Positions 1-7,426 of a DNA stretch of 44,618 nucleotides are shown here, piece after piece. The position numbers and the translations under genes were made by a program. The DNA lies in assembly GCA_017515425.1 (NCBI GenBank), contig JAFWFU010000035.1:1-44618 (forward strand), given 5' to 3'. Source of the stretch: Mogibacterium sp. GTDB taxonomy: Bacteria; Bacillota; Clostridia; Peptostreptococcales; Anaerovoracaceae. Every line of letters starts with the position of its first letter. The stretch's first letter is position 1. The notes beneath the pieces are model-generated. The model had not been told where the DNA came from. It searched no databases and saw only the letters and a program-made list of their open reading frames with translations.

Positions 1-1201
1 AGTGGGCGAGCCAGACGGGTCTTTTGTCCGTATCTTTCCAAATCTTTTCGAGAAAATTAAGGCTGCCGTAGAGCATACATTCATAGCCCGCTTTTTTGAG
101 CTCGCCGGCGAACGCGTCGTACATTTTATTCAGCGTGATAAAGCTCATCTCATAATGCTGAAACTGGCCGAAGTCCTCCCAATCGAAGGCGATAGGCAGT
201 TCAAGTGCCGTGCCTCCGAGCTGTTTGACTATCCACGAGGCAGCTTTCTTGACATCTTCCACGCTATTGTCGTAGCTATAGAGATATAAGCCTATGGGGA
301 TTCCCGCCGCCTTCGCTCTTTCGAGGTTCTGGCGGAACTTCTTGTCCATGGAAACCGAGCCGTCCTCAGACCAGCCTATCCTTATAATCACGAATTCACA
401 ACCGGCGGACTTCACCTTCTCGAAGTCTATATCGCCCTGCCAATCCGAGACATCAATACCGAAGCTCTTGCCATCGCCCGCATAGGTCTTTTTAAAATCG
501 GAAAATTCAAAGCGCGAGGAACTGCTCTGATATGTCGGAAGTTCTTCTGCCACATTGACCGTCATCTGCCAATCCGTTGAATTCCCAGAGGCGTCCGTCA
601 CCGTCACATGAAGAGGGTAGCTGCCGACGGTATTCATATCCACATTGCCATCGCAGCTTACTTCAGGCTTGGGGTCTGCATTGTCGCCATAGCCTATCAC
701 ATTTTTAATATCGAATTCCGTGCCCTTTTCAAGCGTCACTCCGTCCCCGCTCCAGAGCATTATCGGCGGCGTTCTGTCTTTAACCGTATATTTAAAGCGA
801 AACCTCTTGAACGGGTTTAAAAGCCCGCCGAACATGGATTTTGACGCGGTGAAAACGAGGACCTTATCGCCCGCGGTTTCCGTGTCCAGGTATTCGGAGG
901 ACGCCTCTATCTCTCCGACGGAATCTTCTATATAGTCCATGGAAGCGTGATCTTCACCGATTTCCACCGTCGGCGAACTGTCACTAAAGCTGACTGCGAG
1001 CGAGTCCAGGGTGGATTTGTAGGAATAATAAAGGGTTGCCGGAATTGCCACAAGCAAAAGGAATATGAAAAGAAGCAGAAGCTTGAGCGCCCTGCGCTTT
1101 TTCATTTTCGGCTTTCTCTGCATTTCGTGCTTGCTATGCTTGTTATGCTGATTATGCTTAGTCTGTATTCTGTTTTCTTCCAGGTATCTGTCAGTTCGCA
1201 T
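1..1201 (-). CDS. GH25 family muramidase (lysozyme-like), membrane anchored, 3' end cut by window
   Basis: A minus-strand frame is open from ATG at 1201 to the window edge (400 residues, no stop seen). Residues 1-38 are basic and His/Lys/Asn-rich. Residues 39-58 form one transmembrane helix, so the rest should lie outside the membrane. Residues about 105-190 look like a DUF5011-type Ig-like domain (VDMNTVGSYPL, VTVTDASGNS). The remainder matches glycosyl hydrolase family 25: GIDVSDWQG at its start and the acidic AFDWEDFG strand that carries the catalytic Asp/Glu in this family. By family, it cleaves the MurNAc-GlcNAc bond of peptidoglycan in cell-wall remodelling. The start is uncertain: the site upstream (AGGGCGAAG) is weak, and Met27 and Met33 are alternatives. 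The C-terminal third is missing only because the window ends. Confidence 0.85.
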   Translation of the reverse strand, partial: MRTDRYLEENRIQTKHNQHNKHSKHEMQRKPKMKKRRALKLLLLFIFLLLVAIPATLYYSYKSTLDSLAVSFSDSSPTVEIGEDHASMDYIEDSVGEIEASSEYLDTETAGDKVLVFTASKSMFGGLLNPFKRFRFKYTVKDRTPPIMLWSGDGVTLEKGTEFDIKNVIGYGDNADPKPEVSCDGNVDMNTVGSYPLHVTVTDASGNSTDWQMTVNVAEELPTYQSSSSRFEFSDFKKTYAGDGKSFGIDVSDWQGDIDFEKVKSAGCEFVIIRIGWSEDGSVSMDKKFRQNLERAKAAGIPIGLYLYSYDNSVEDVKKAASWIVKQLGGTALELPIAFDWEDFGQFQHYEMSFITLNKMYDAFAGELKKAGYECMLYGSLNFLEKIWKDTDKRPVWLAH

Positions 1202-1267
1202 TTTAAATCTTCGCCCTGCTTCGTCATATTCGCGCGTGATGATATGAAATATTTGTGCGTGCATGAT

Positions 1268-1321
1268 GAAGTCTGTCTGCCATTATATAATAATGAAGCC
1301 TGTCTGCTTTTATATAATAAT
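1268..1321. repeat. Two tandem 27-bp units, each with a TATAAT-like core
   Basis: Units at 1268-1294 and 1295-1321 match at 24 of 27 positions. A partial third unit (GAAGTC) follows at 1322. Each unit ends in TATATAATAAT, which is -10-like on the plus strand. The repeat lies between the divergent muramidase gene and the panF leader. No good -35 box accompanies either copy. Confidence 0.75.
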
Positions 1322-1352
1322 GAAGTCATTATACAAAAAATCCAGCGCTTGT

Positions 1353-1460
1353 GGTATAGTTAAGGCGACGGGTGGTATTCCCTCGGGAAACTATACCAAG
1401 TGCAATTCATATTGATTAACACGCCATCCGTTTTTGGGTGGCTTTAATTATGATTGCACT
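1353..1460 (+). promoter_or_regulatory. Candidate structured leader/operator of the DUF997-panF operon
   Basis: Three inverted repeats are packed into about 110 bases before the first gene. GGTATAGTT at 1353-1361 pairs with AACTATACC at 1389-1397. Inside it, CGACGGG can pair with CCCTCG, leaving one bulged C. AGTGCAAT at 1399-1406 pairs with ATTGCACT at 1453-1460, and the pairing extends by CAT/ATG with one bulge. This second stem encloses GCCATCC (1423-1429) and GGGTGGC (1436-1442), which form a hairpin followed by TTTAATT. The layout suggests a cis-regulatory RNA, but the first arm also contains TATAGT, so it could be a -10 box with an operator. I could not match it to a known riboswitch class. 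Confidence 0.5.
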
Positions 1461-1481
1461 CTGATGTGAAAGGAGATTGAA

Positions 1482-1820
1482 TTGAAAAAAATTGAAAAGA
1501 TGACGAGAGAGGAAAAGGACAGGCAGGTCAGAAGGGAGGCCGGGGCAACTCTGATACTGTTCGCCATTTGTTTCTTTTGGAATGTGTTTTTTGCCTATAC
1601 GCTGTCCGGCTTGGAGATAAGAATCGGCGGACTGCCTCTTTGGTGGCTTATAAGCGTGCCGGGAATGTTCGTCATAGCGGTAATAGGCGTCGTATATTTG
1701 TTGAAAAAAGTTTTCGTGAACTTTGAGCTGGAAGATGATGAAGCCATAGAATGCGGCGGAATGGGAACAGCGGAGAGTATGGCGACTGCTGAAACAGGAG
1801 GTGACGGCGATGGAAGGTAG
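1482..1820 (+). CDS. DUF997 / YhdT-like small membrane protein
   Basis: 112 residues. The TTG start at 1482 is chosen because AGGAG lies 6 bases upstream. Two hydrophobic segments (about residues 22-45 and 50-75) are separated by a short polar loop. The N-terminus is strongly charged. The tail of about 35 residues is acidic and Gly/Ala/Thr-rich, longer than in E. coli YhdT (about 80 residues). YhdT/DUF997 genes are typically found directly before panF, as here, and the stop overlaps the panF start by 11 bases, which implies translational coupling. The function of the family is unknown; an accessory role for the symporter is an inference from gene order. Confidence 0.75.
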   Translation: MKKIEKMTREEKDRQVRREAGATLILFAICFFWNVFFAYTLSGLEIRIGGLPLWWLISVPGMFVIAVIGVVYLLKKVFVNFELEDDEAIECGGMGTAESMATAETGGDGDGR

Positions 1821-3327
1821 AAATATGACTGTGCTTTTAATTCTAGTCGCATATCTTCTCATAAACCTATGGCTTGGGGTGAGAGTAAGCAGAAAGTCCG
1901 CCGCAGAGCACGAGGACAAGGGCTTTCTATCCAATTATTTCGCCGGCTCTCGGAGCATGGGCGGAGTCGTATTGGCTATGACTCTCGTGGCGACCTATAC
2001 GAGCGCGAGCTCATTCCTCGGCGGTCCGGGGCTCGCATACAGCTATGGACTATCTTGGTCTTGGGTGGCAGGTGTGCAGATTGGGGCTGCGTTTCTGACG
2101 CTCGGCGTGCTCGGCAAGAAATTTGCAATGGAAGCGCGCCGCACGAATGCCGTCACTATCAATGACTATCTGAGGGCGCGCTATAATTCGCCGGCGGTGG
2201 TAATTGTCTGCGGAGTTGCCATGGTTATATTCTTTACGACTCAGATGATAGCCCAATTCATAGGAGGGGCGACTCTGCTGCAGTCGGTGACGGGGCTTCC
2301 CTATTGGGCGGGGCTGCTCCTCTTCGGCGCGGTGGTCATTATCTATACGTCGGTAGGGGGATTTAAAGCGGTGGTAACTACGGATACCATTCAGGGAATC
2401 GTTATGACCTGTGGAACCTTCCTATTGCTGTTTTTCGTGATTTATCATGCGGGCGGCATGGTGAATATAGTGGAGACTTTGGATGCAGGCAATCCCGGCT
2501 GGGATCTCATGGGCAAGGGCGAATACGGCGGCGGGATTGCGGCGCTGCGACCCGGCGCTCTGATTTCCTATTGGGCATTGGTCGGGGTCGCAGTGCTCGG
2601 ACTGCCGCAGACGGCAGTCCGCTGCATGGGCTTTAAAGATACCGAGTCAATGCACAGAGCCATGATATACGGCACGGTCGTAATCGGAATTTTGATGATA
2701 GGTATGCACCTCGCGGGCACATTGGCATTTCCACTGCTCCCCGAGGAAGGACTCGAGAGCACGGACAAGGTTATTCCCTATGTTGTAATGAAATATATGC
2801 CTGCATGGGCGGCGGGGCTCTTCTTGGCGGCTCCTCTGGCGGCGGTGATGTCAACGATAGACTCCCTGCTCATTTTAGCGTCAGCAACGATTATCAAAGA
2901 TCTATATCTTCACTATATAAAGAAAGTGCCGCTTGGCACAGCGGCGGTAAATGATAGCAAATATGATGAGGCATTTGACAAGGTTCCGAAGTACAGCTTC
3001 GCACTTACGGCGGCAATTGGAATTATAGGCTGCCTTTTGGCGCTCAATCCTCCGGATGTAATCGTATGGATAAACCTCTTTGCCTTCGGAGGGCTTGAGG
3101 CGACATTCTTCTGGCCTATTATCGGAGGGCTTTATTGGAAGAAGGGAAATGACAAAGCCTGCCTCGCCTCGGTGGTATTTGGGTTGGTGACATTTATATT
3201 TTTCAACAGGGTAAAGATATTGCCTCTCGGAATCCACGAGATTATCGTCGGACTTATCGTAGGCGGCATAGCATATTTCGCAGTCGGCACCCTGACGGGC
3301 AAAGGAGAAAAAACCCACAAACTTTAA
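1810..3327 (+). CDS. panF: Sodium:solute symporter, PanF-like (sodium/pantothenate)
   Basis: 505 residues with about 12-13 hydrophobic segments, the usual size for the SSS family. The ATG at 1810 lies 8 bases after AGGAGG; the GTG at 1801 lies inside that site and is rejected. Family features include an N-terminal YFAGSRSMGG stretch, TYTSASSFLGGPG near residue 65 (sodium/substrate region) and YTSVGGFKAVVTTD near residue 185. By family it imports pantothenate, the CoA precursor, with Na+. The preceding DUF997 gene is the normal partner and supports PanF over other SSS members, though substrate cannot be proved from sequence. It is convergent with bioY, leaving only 5 bases between stops and no visible terminator. 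Confidence 0.8.
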   Translation: MEGRNMTVLLILVAYLLINLWLGVRVSRKSAAEHEDKGFLSNYFAGSRSMGGVVLAMTLVATYTSASSFLGGPGLAYSYGLSWSWVAGVQIGAAFLTLGVLGKKFAMEARRTNAVTINDYLRARYNSPAVVIVCGVAMVIFFTTQMIAQFIGGATLLQSVTGLPYWAGLLLFGAVVIIYTSVGGFKAVVTTDTIQGIVMTCGTFLLLFFVIYHAGGMVNIVETLDAGNPGWDLMGKGEYGGGIAALRPGALISYWALVGVAVLGLPQTAVRCMGFKDTESMHRAMIYGTVVIGILMIGMHLAGTLAFPLLPEEGLESTDKVIPYVVMKYMPAWAAGLFLAAPLAAVMSTIDSLLILASATIIKDLYLHYIKKVPLGTAAVNDSKYDEAFDKVPKYSFALTAAIGIIGCLLALNPPDVIVWINLFAFGGLEATFFWPIIGGLYWKKGNDKACLASVVFGLVTFIFFNRVKILPLGIHEIIVGLIVGGIAYFAVGTLTGKGEKTHKL

Positions 3328-3332
3328 ACTGA

Positions 3333-3950
3333 CTAGTATACAAACCTTTTGAGGCGGCGGCAGAGGAAGGCTGAGAGGGCGATTTTAAGAGCATCGGGGA
3401 TTATATAGGGAAAGACGCACCAGCCTAAGGCGGTGCCAAGACCTATAGCCCCGGTGTTTTTGGTGTATACAATCACGAACCAAGCGGTTCCGAATGCATA
3501 GCAAGCCAAAAGCCCGAGAACCATTGAAGAAATGAGGACGGGCTGCGAGCCTCCGAGAAACCTCTCCATAGCCCACATGAGAAGGGCAGAAGCTATGAAG
3601 CCAATCATATAGCCGCCTGTCGGACCCATCATATATCCGATTCCGCCGGAAAAGCCCGAGAATACGGGCAGACCTATGGCTCCGAGCAGCAGATAAATCA
3701 CAACCGTGAGGCTGCCGCGCCTGCCTCCGAGCAGCCCGACCGTCAGAAACACGGCAAAGGTCTGCATGGTAAAAGGCACCACAGATGGGATTGTAATCCA
3801 CGAGCATAATGCTATGAGTGCCGCAAACTGTCCTATCAGCGCATAGTCCTTCGCTTTGAGTCTGTTGTTTAATGTATTTTCACCTGTAGTATTCAATGTC
3901 ATTATCTTCTCACTGCCGCGTCGCTCTGCTGCTCCGCTTGTTTCGTTCAT
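3333..3950 (-). CDS. bioY: Biotin transporter BioY (ECF S component)
   Basis: 205 residues, normal for BioY. Six hydrophobic segments and family motifs are visible: VPFTMQTFAVFL near residue 60, LLLGAIGLPVFSGFSGG, and GPTGGYMIGF near residue 110. By family it binds biotin in the membrane, alone or with the EcfAAT energising module, whose genes are not in this window. ATG at 3950 is the longest start. Met17 (ATG at 3902) is equally possible; neither has a strong ribosome site. The gene has its own strong promoter (4036-4063). Biotin uptake fits the biotin-dependent decarboxylase operon encoded 1.4 kb away, which needs biotin on its carrier subunit. Confidence 0.88.
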   Translation of the reverse strand: MNETSGAAERRGSEKIMTLNTTGENTLNNRLKAKDYALIGQFAALIALCSWITIPSVVPFTMQTFAVFLTVGLLGGRRGSLTVVIYLLLGAIGLPVFSGFSGGIGYMMGPTGGYMIGFIASALLMWAMERFLGGSQPVLISSMVLGLLACYAFGTAWFVIVYTKNTGAIGLGTALGWCVFPYIIPDALKIALSAFLCRRLKRFVY

Positions 3951-4035
3951 TAGCTTCAGTCATATACCTTAATCACTAATTGGAAATCCTCATTATTAAA
4001 ATGAAATTCCCACAATCAGCCTATAGGCAATTATC

Positions 4036-4063
4036 ATTATAATCTCAGAAAGAAGATTGTCAA
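4036..4063 (-). promoter_or_regulatory. Promoter of bioY
   Basis: On the minus strand there is a perfect -35 TTGACA (4063-4058), a 16-base spacer and a perfect -10 TATAAT (4041-4036). A transcript starting near 4029 would give a leader of about 80 bases before the ATG at 3950. Confidence 0.75.
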
Positions 4064-4085
4064 CAACAAAAAATAAATTGTCAAC
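4056..4085. repeat. Direct repeat ATTGTCAAC, period 21 bp, over the bioY -35 box
   Basis: ATTGTCAAC occurs at 4056-4064 and again at 4077-4085, two DNA turns apart on one helix face. The first copy contains the bioY -35 hexamer in complement. Beyond it, 4086-4195 is a C/A-rich, G-poor stretch full of CAAC and CAAA words. The pair is direct, not inverted, so it does not fit the usual BirA biotin operator; a different regulator is possible. Confidence 0.5.
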
Positions 4086-4199
4086 CAACAACAAAACCCA
4101 TATCAAATTTTTCTCTACAACTTTAAATACAACATCAACATAAAGTCCAATTTCAACTTCAACTCTAACCCAATCTCAAACTCAACATCAGCTCCATTC

Positions 4200-5180
4200 C
4201 TATATAACCCCTCGCCTGAGTGTAAGCAGTCTCATTTCACGGCTTATATCCAAAAACTCATGCAGGATTCGCGAAAGCATACGATTTTTTCTGGTATAGT
4301 AATATACATCTCTGATAAACTCGGGACTCCTCAATGTGTAATAGCACATATTGGCGGTAAGACTCTCCGTCTGCTTTACGAGCGTATCGCTTATTACGGT
4401 AATCCCGAGTCCCGAGGACGCCATTCCGAACGCGCTCTGGAGCTGGTTCAATTCGAAGGCTGCCCTCACGCTTATGCCATAGTCCTCAAATACGGCGTCG
4501 CAGCGCTTCCTCGTGTCGAAGCTCTCCTGAAGCAGTATAAATGGCTGGTCCTTGAACGCTCTCAGATTCTGCAAATGCGGCTTGGTATTCGCCACATGAA
4601 AGCCCTTCATTATGTCCTCATAGGAATAAGCATGTTCCTTTAAATTCTCATTTATCTTATAGTTCAGCGGAACGGCTATCAGCAAAAGCTCCGTGCCGAG
4701 ATAATGCTTGTCCAGCTTCTCAATTCCCTCGGGGAAATTGTCTATGGCTACATCTATGTCGCTGCTATGCAGCATACGGATTAGAGAAGGGGTGTCCATA
4801 TCATAGAGCTGAATTCTGATTGAAGGATGCCGTCCGGTAAACTCCCTGAGTATATGGGGAACTACATTTGAAATATATAGTGCGCTGCCGCCTATGGCAA
4901 TTTCGCCGGTTTCGAGCCCCTTGACGTCATTGAGATAGTTTGTAAAATCCTCTTCTATCATTGTGATATTGTCGCAGCATTCCAGATATTTCTCTCCAAT
5001 CTGAGTCAGGCGGACGGGGGATACGCTCCTGTCGAAGAGCTGAGTGCCTATCTCTTTTTCCACGCTCGAAACCATTACGCTGAGCGAGGGCTGGGCGATA
5101 TGCAGAATTTTCGAAGCCTTGGAGAACCCGCCTTCCCTATAGATTGCCGATATGATGTCTTTTCTTTTAAATAAGTCCAT
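4200..5180 (-). CDS. LysR-family transcriptional regulator
   Basis: 326 residues, the usual LTTR length. Residues 1-62 form the winged helix-turn-helix with the hallmark pattern: SKASKILHIAQPSLS, then EKEIGTQLFDRS, then LTQIGEKYL. The rest is a LysR substrate-binding domain. ATG at 5180 is preceded by GGGGAGG. It is divergent from the decarboxylase/aspartate operon across 200 bases that hold a perfect LysR-type box, so it probably controls that operon in response to a pathway metabolite such as a dicarboxylate or amino acid (inference). The effector cannot be read from sequence. The C-terminus is slightly extended and basic compared with typical family members. Confidence 0.9.
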   Translation of the reverse strand: MDLFKRKDIISAIYREGGFSKASKILHIAQPSLSVMVSSVEKEIGTQLFDRSVSPVRLTQIGEKYLECCDNITMIEEDFTNYLNDVKGLETGEIAIGGSALYISNVVPHILREFTGRHPSIRIQLYDMDTPSLIRMLHSSDIDVAIDNFPEGIEKLDKHYLGTELLLIAVPLNYKINENLKEHAYSYEDIMKGFHVANTKPHLQNLRAFKDQPFILLQESFDTRKRCDAVFEDYGISVRAAFELNQLQSAFGMASSGLGITVISDTLVKQTESLTANMCYYTLRSPEFIRDVYYYTRKNRMLSRILHEFLDISREMRLLTLRRGVI

Positions 5181-5263
5181 TCAAAACCTCCCCGATTGAT
5201 ATGCGTTCAATGAATAATGGTGCAAATGCTTTTAAACAAGCGTTTTCGACATATTTGTGTCTA

Positions 5264-5281
5264 TATAAGAACAATCTTATA
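5264..5281. promoter_or_regulatory. LysR-type binding box in the divergent intergenic region
   Basis: TATAAGA at 5264-5270 and TCTTATA at 5275-5281 form a perfect 7-bp inverted repeat with spacer ACAA. It contains the T-N11-A signature (ATAAG...CTTAT) of LysR recognition sites. It lies between the LysR gene (start 5180) and the carboxyltransferase gene (start 5381), the classical LTTR position. Confidence 0.65.
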
Positions 5282-5326
5282 ACTTTCATTATCATATTTA
5301 TATTTGATTATAACACAGAGGCGCTA

Positions 5327-5357
5327 TACTATTACCACAATCGGAAATATAATAGTA
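5327..5357. promoter_or_regulatory. 8-bp inverted repeat overlapping -10 boxes of the decarboxylase operon
   Basis: TACTATTA at 5327-5334 and TAATAGTA at 5350-5357 are perfect complements 15 bases apart. The right arm overlaps TATAAT (5348-5353) and the left arm overlaps TATACT (5325-5330). The -35 regions are poor, as expected of an activator-dependent promoter. It may be the LysR activation site or a second operator. Confidence 0.5.
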
Positions 5358-5380
5358 GAATTCTCATAGAGGAGGAGGAA

Positions 5381-6727
5381 ATGCAGGTAAGGTCAAACGA
5401 TGAAAGAACTGCAGTAAAGCGCAAGATTATGGATATTCTTGACGCGGGTAGTTTCATGGAAGTCGGGGAACACGTTTCTGCCAGATATACCGAATTCTAC
5501 CAGCCGGATTCAGTCGTTGAGTCTGACGGAGTAGTAACCGGTTACGGCACTGTGAACGGGAACCTCGTTTTTGTTTACGCTCAGGACGGTGAGGTTATGG
5601 GCGGCAGCTTCGGCGAGGCGCATGGACGTAAGATTGTGAAGATTTACGAGCGCGCCATTAACGCGGGGGCACCGGTTATCGGACTTCTCGACTGCAGCGG
5701 ATTCCGTATCGAGGAAGGACTCGACGGGCTGAATCAATTTGCTAAGCTGTATAAGATTCAGAAAGAGGCATCTTATGAGATTCCTCAGATTGCTGCCGTT
5801 ATCGGACAATGCGGCGGCGGAATGTCGATTGCGGCGGAGCAGACAGATTTCCTATTTATTGAAAAGGAAAAGGGTAAATTATTCGTAACTCCGAGCGGCG
5901 TTGTAGACGGAGACTTCGGAGACGCTACATCAGTATCGGCTATGAACGATGGATGCTTTGAGTGGGCTGAGATAGTCGATAAGATTAAAAAACTTGTCGA
6001 AGCTATGCCTGCCAATAGTGATGTTTATTCAGCTATTGATGATGTGGACGAGGCGGAGCTCAATAGAAGCTGCGATGGTCTTAGCGGAAAGCTCGGAGAC
6101 GCAAGAGCTATGCTTTCAGAGCTTTCTGATGACGGAGAGCTATTGGAGACGCTTCCCGAGGCAGCGGCAGACATCGTAACCGGCTTTATAAAGCTCGCGG
6201 GAGAAGCTGTAGGCGCGGTTGCCTGCAATGCGGTGGACGGTGAGAAACGTCTGACTGCGGCAGGCTGCGACAAGGCTGCTTCGTTTATCGACATTTGCAA
6301 TAGATTCGACATGCCTATCGTCATGCTCACGGACAGCGAGGGCTATAAGACTGACGCGGAGAACGAGAAATATTTGGCTAAGGCAGCCGGAAGGCTTCTC
6401 GACGCTCAGACGGACTGCACTGCGCCGTTTATCAATGTCATCACAGGCAAGGTGGTTGGCAGCGTATACAGCATGCTTGGTTCTAAGGGTCTAGGTGCGG
6501 ACTATGTATTCATGTGGGACAGCGCCGCAGCCGGCATTATGAATTCAAGACAGGCTGTGGAAGTGCTCTATGGAAATTGGACTCAGGAGCTTGAGGACAA
6601 ATACACTGAAACGCAGTCAGGAGCCGTCGCGCTCGCCAGACATGGCTTGGCAGATAAGGTAATCGCCGCTGAAGATACCAGAAAATATCTTATCGGCGCG
6701 CTTCAAACCTTTGTAAACAGCAGGTAG
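5381..6727 (+). CDS. Carboxyltransferase, acyl-CoA carboxylase beta / MmdA (12S)-like, divergent and short
   Basis: 448 residues of the COG4799 carboxyltransferase (crotonase-like) family. The start is ATG 5381, 2 bases after the run AGGAGGAGG (5370-5378); the open frame upstream to 5201 crosses the promoter and is rejected. Two halves are visible: an N-terminal half with GEVMGGSFGEAHGRKIVK, LLDCSGFRIEEGLDGL and a glycine loop GQCGGGMSIAAEQTDFLF, and a C-terminal half with VITGKVVGSVYSMLGSKG and GADYVFMWDSAAAGIMNS. These align with the oxyanion-hole segments of MmdA/GcdA, but the usual residues are only partly kept and the protein is shorter than MmdA (about 510) or GcdA (about 590). It heads the operon. 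It could carry CO2 between an acyl donor and biotin; its real substrate is unknown. Confidence 0.75.
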   Translation: MQVRSNDERTAVKRKIMDILDAGSFMEVGEHVSARYTEFYQPDSVVESDGVVTGYGTVNGNLVFVYAQDGEVMGGSFGEAHGRKIVKIYERAINAGAPVIGLLDCSGFRIEEGLDGLNQFAKLYKIQKEASYEIPQIAAVIGQCGGGMSIAAEQTDFLFIEKEKGKLFVTPSGVVDGDFGDATSVSAMNDGCFEWAEIVDKIKKLVEAMPANSDVYSAIDDVDEAELNRSCDGLSGKLGDARAMLSELSDDGELLETLPEAAADIVTGFIKLAGEAVGAVACNAVDGEKRLTAAGCDKAASFIDICNRFDMPIVMLTDSEGYKTDAENEKYLAKAAGRLLDAQTDCTAPFINVITGKVVGSVYSMLGSKGLGADYVFMWDSAAAGIMNSRQAVEVLYGNWTQELEDKYTETQSGAVALARHGLADKVIAAEDTRKYLIGALQTFVNSR

Positions 6728-6735
6728 GTGATCTC

Positions 6736-7077
6736 ATGGATATGACTATTCAGGAAATTTTGAAAATAGCCGCCATAGACACTGTGCTTGGAATGGGAAC
6801 GGTATTCGCAGTTCTCATAATCATCTCACTCTGTATTTGGGCGCTGGGAGAGGCTTTCAAGGATAAAAAGCCCGCAGCCGCAGGCGCAGCAGTCGCAGCT
6901 ACGGCAGCAGCCGCTGCGAAGCCGACAGCAGGTGATGACAGCATGGATGTCGAGATAGCAGCGGTAATATCGGCTGCAATCAGTCAGTTTATCAGAAATC
7001 AGTACGGTGAAGAAGTTGACGAGGGTAATTACATCGTCAGGAATATACGGAGGGCAACATGGAAACATATATCGTAA
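6736..7077 (+). CDS. OadG-like subunit of Na+-translocating decarboxylase
   Basis: 113 residues. One N-terminal transmembrane helix (about residues 15-37) is followed by an Ala/Pro/Lys-rich flexible linker (residues 43-65) and a short C-terminal domain ending in [15 protein letters not shown]. This is the layout of the gamma/delta (OadG/MmdD/GcdD) subunits that hold the soluble carboxyltransferase and biotin carrier to the membrane pump. ATG 6736 follows AGGTGAT and lies 8 bases after the previous stop. The gene overlaps the next start by 19 bases, so translation is coupled. Confidence 0.85.
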   Translation: MDMTIQEILKIAAIDTVLGMGTVFAVLIIISLCIWALGEAFKDKKPAAAGAAVAATAAAAAKPTAGDDSMDVEIAAVISAAISQFIRNQYGEEVDEGNYIVRNIRRATWKHIS

Positions 7078-7415
7078 GAGTAAACGGAACAGAGTATGAA
7101 GTTGAAGTAGAAATGGTAGGAAGCGACGGAGCAGCAGCACCTGCACCTGCCGCAGCACCTAAAGCAGCAGCTAAGCCCGCAGCTAAGGCAGCCGGCGGTT
7201 CCGGCACAGCCGTAACCACGGGTACAGCGGGTAAGGTATTCAAAATCGTAGCAGCTGAGGGAGACGCAGTTAAGAGCGGAGACACTATTGTTATCCTCGA
7301 GGCTATGAAGATGGAGATTCCTGTAGTTGCATCTTCAGACGGAACAGTTTCATCAATCGTTGTATCTGAAGGCGAAGATTTGGCATCTGGAGCAACAGTA
7401 GCTTACATAGAGTAA
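7059..7415 (+). CDS. Biotin carrier protein of the decarboxylase (BCCP/1.3S type)
   Basis: 118 residues. A short N-terminal strand region ([18 protein letters not shown]) is followed by an Ala/Pro linker (residues 24-46) and a biotinyl domain. The biotin-accepting lysine is Lys84 in the canonical AMKM motif (EAMKMEIP), placed 35 residues from the C-terminus as in the family. ATG 7059 follows GGAGG inside the end of the OadG-like gene. The protein carries carboxybiotin from a carboxyltransferase to the membrane beta subunit. It must be biotinylated by a BirA ligase that is not in the window; the nearby bioY could supply biotin. Confidence 0.95.
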   Translation: METYIVRVNGTEYEVEVEMVGSDGAAAPAPAAAPKAAAKPAAKAAGGSGTAVTTGTAGKVFKIVAAEGDAVKSGDTIVILEAMKMEIPVVASSDGTVSSIVVSEGEDLASGATVAYIE

Positions 7416-7426
7416 AGGGGGAGAAG

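Noticed and set aside
2-935. Several plus-strand open frames across 2-935
   Set aside because: They are antisense to a clear minus-strand GH25 muramidase with family motifs, and have no ribosome sites or recognisable domains.
4056-4085. BirA (biotin) operator before bioY
   Set aside because: The TTGTCAAC words are direct repeats; the BirA site is an inverted pair of TTGTNAAC-like arms.
5201-5380. N-terminal extension of the 12S-like carboxyltransferase to 5201
   Set aside because: It crosses the promoter and both dyads, while the ATG at 5381 has a near-perfect ribosome site.
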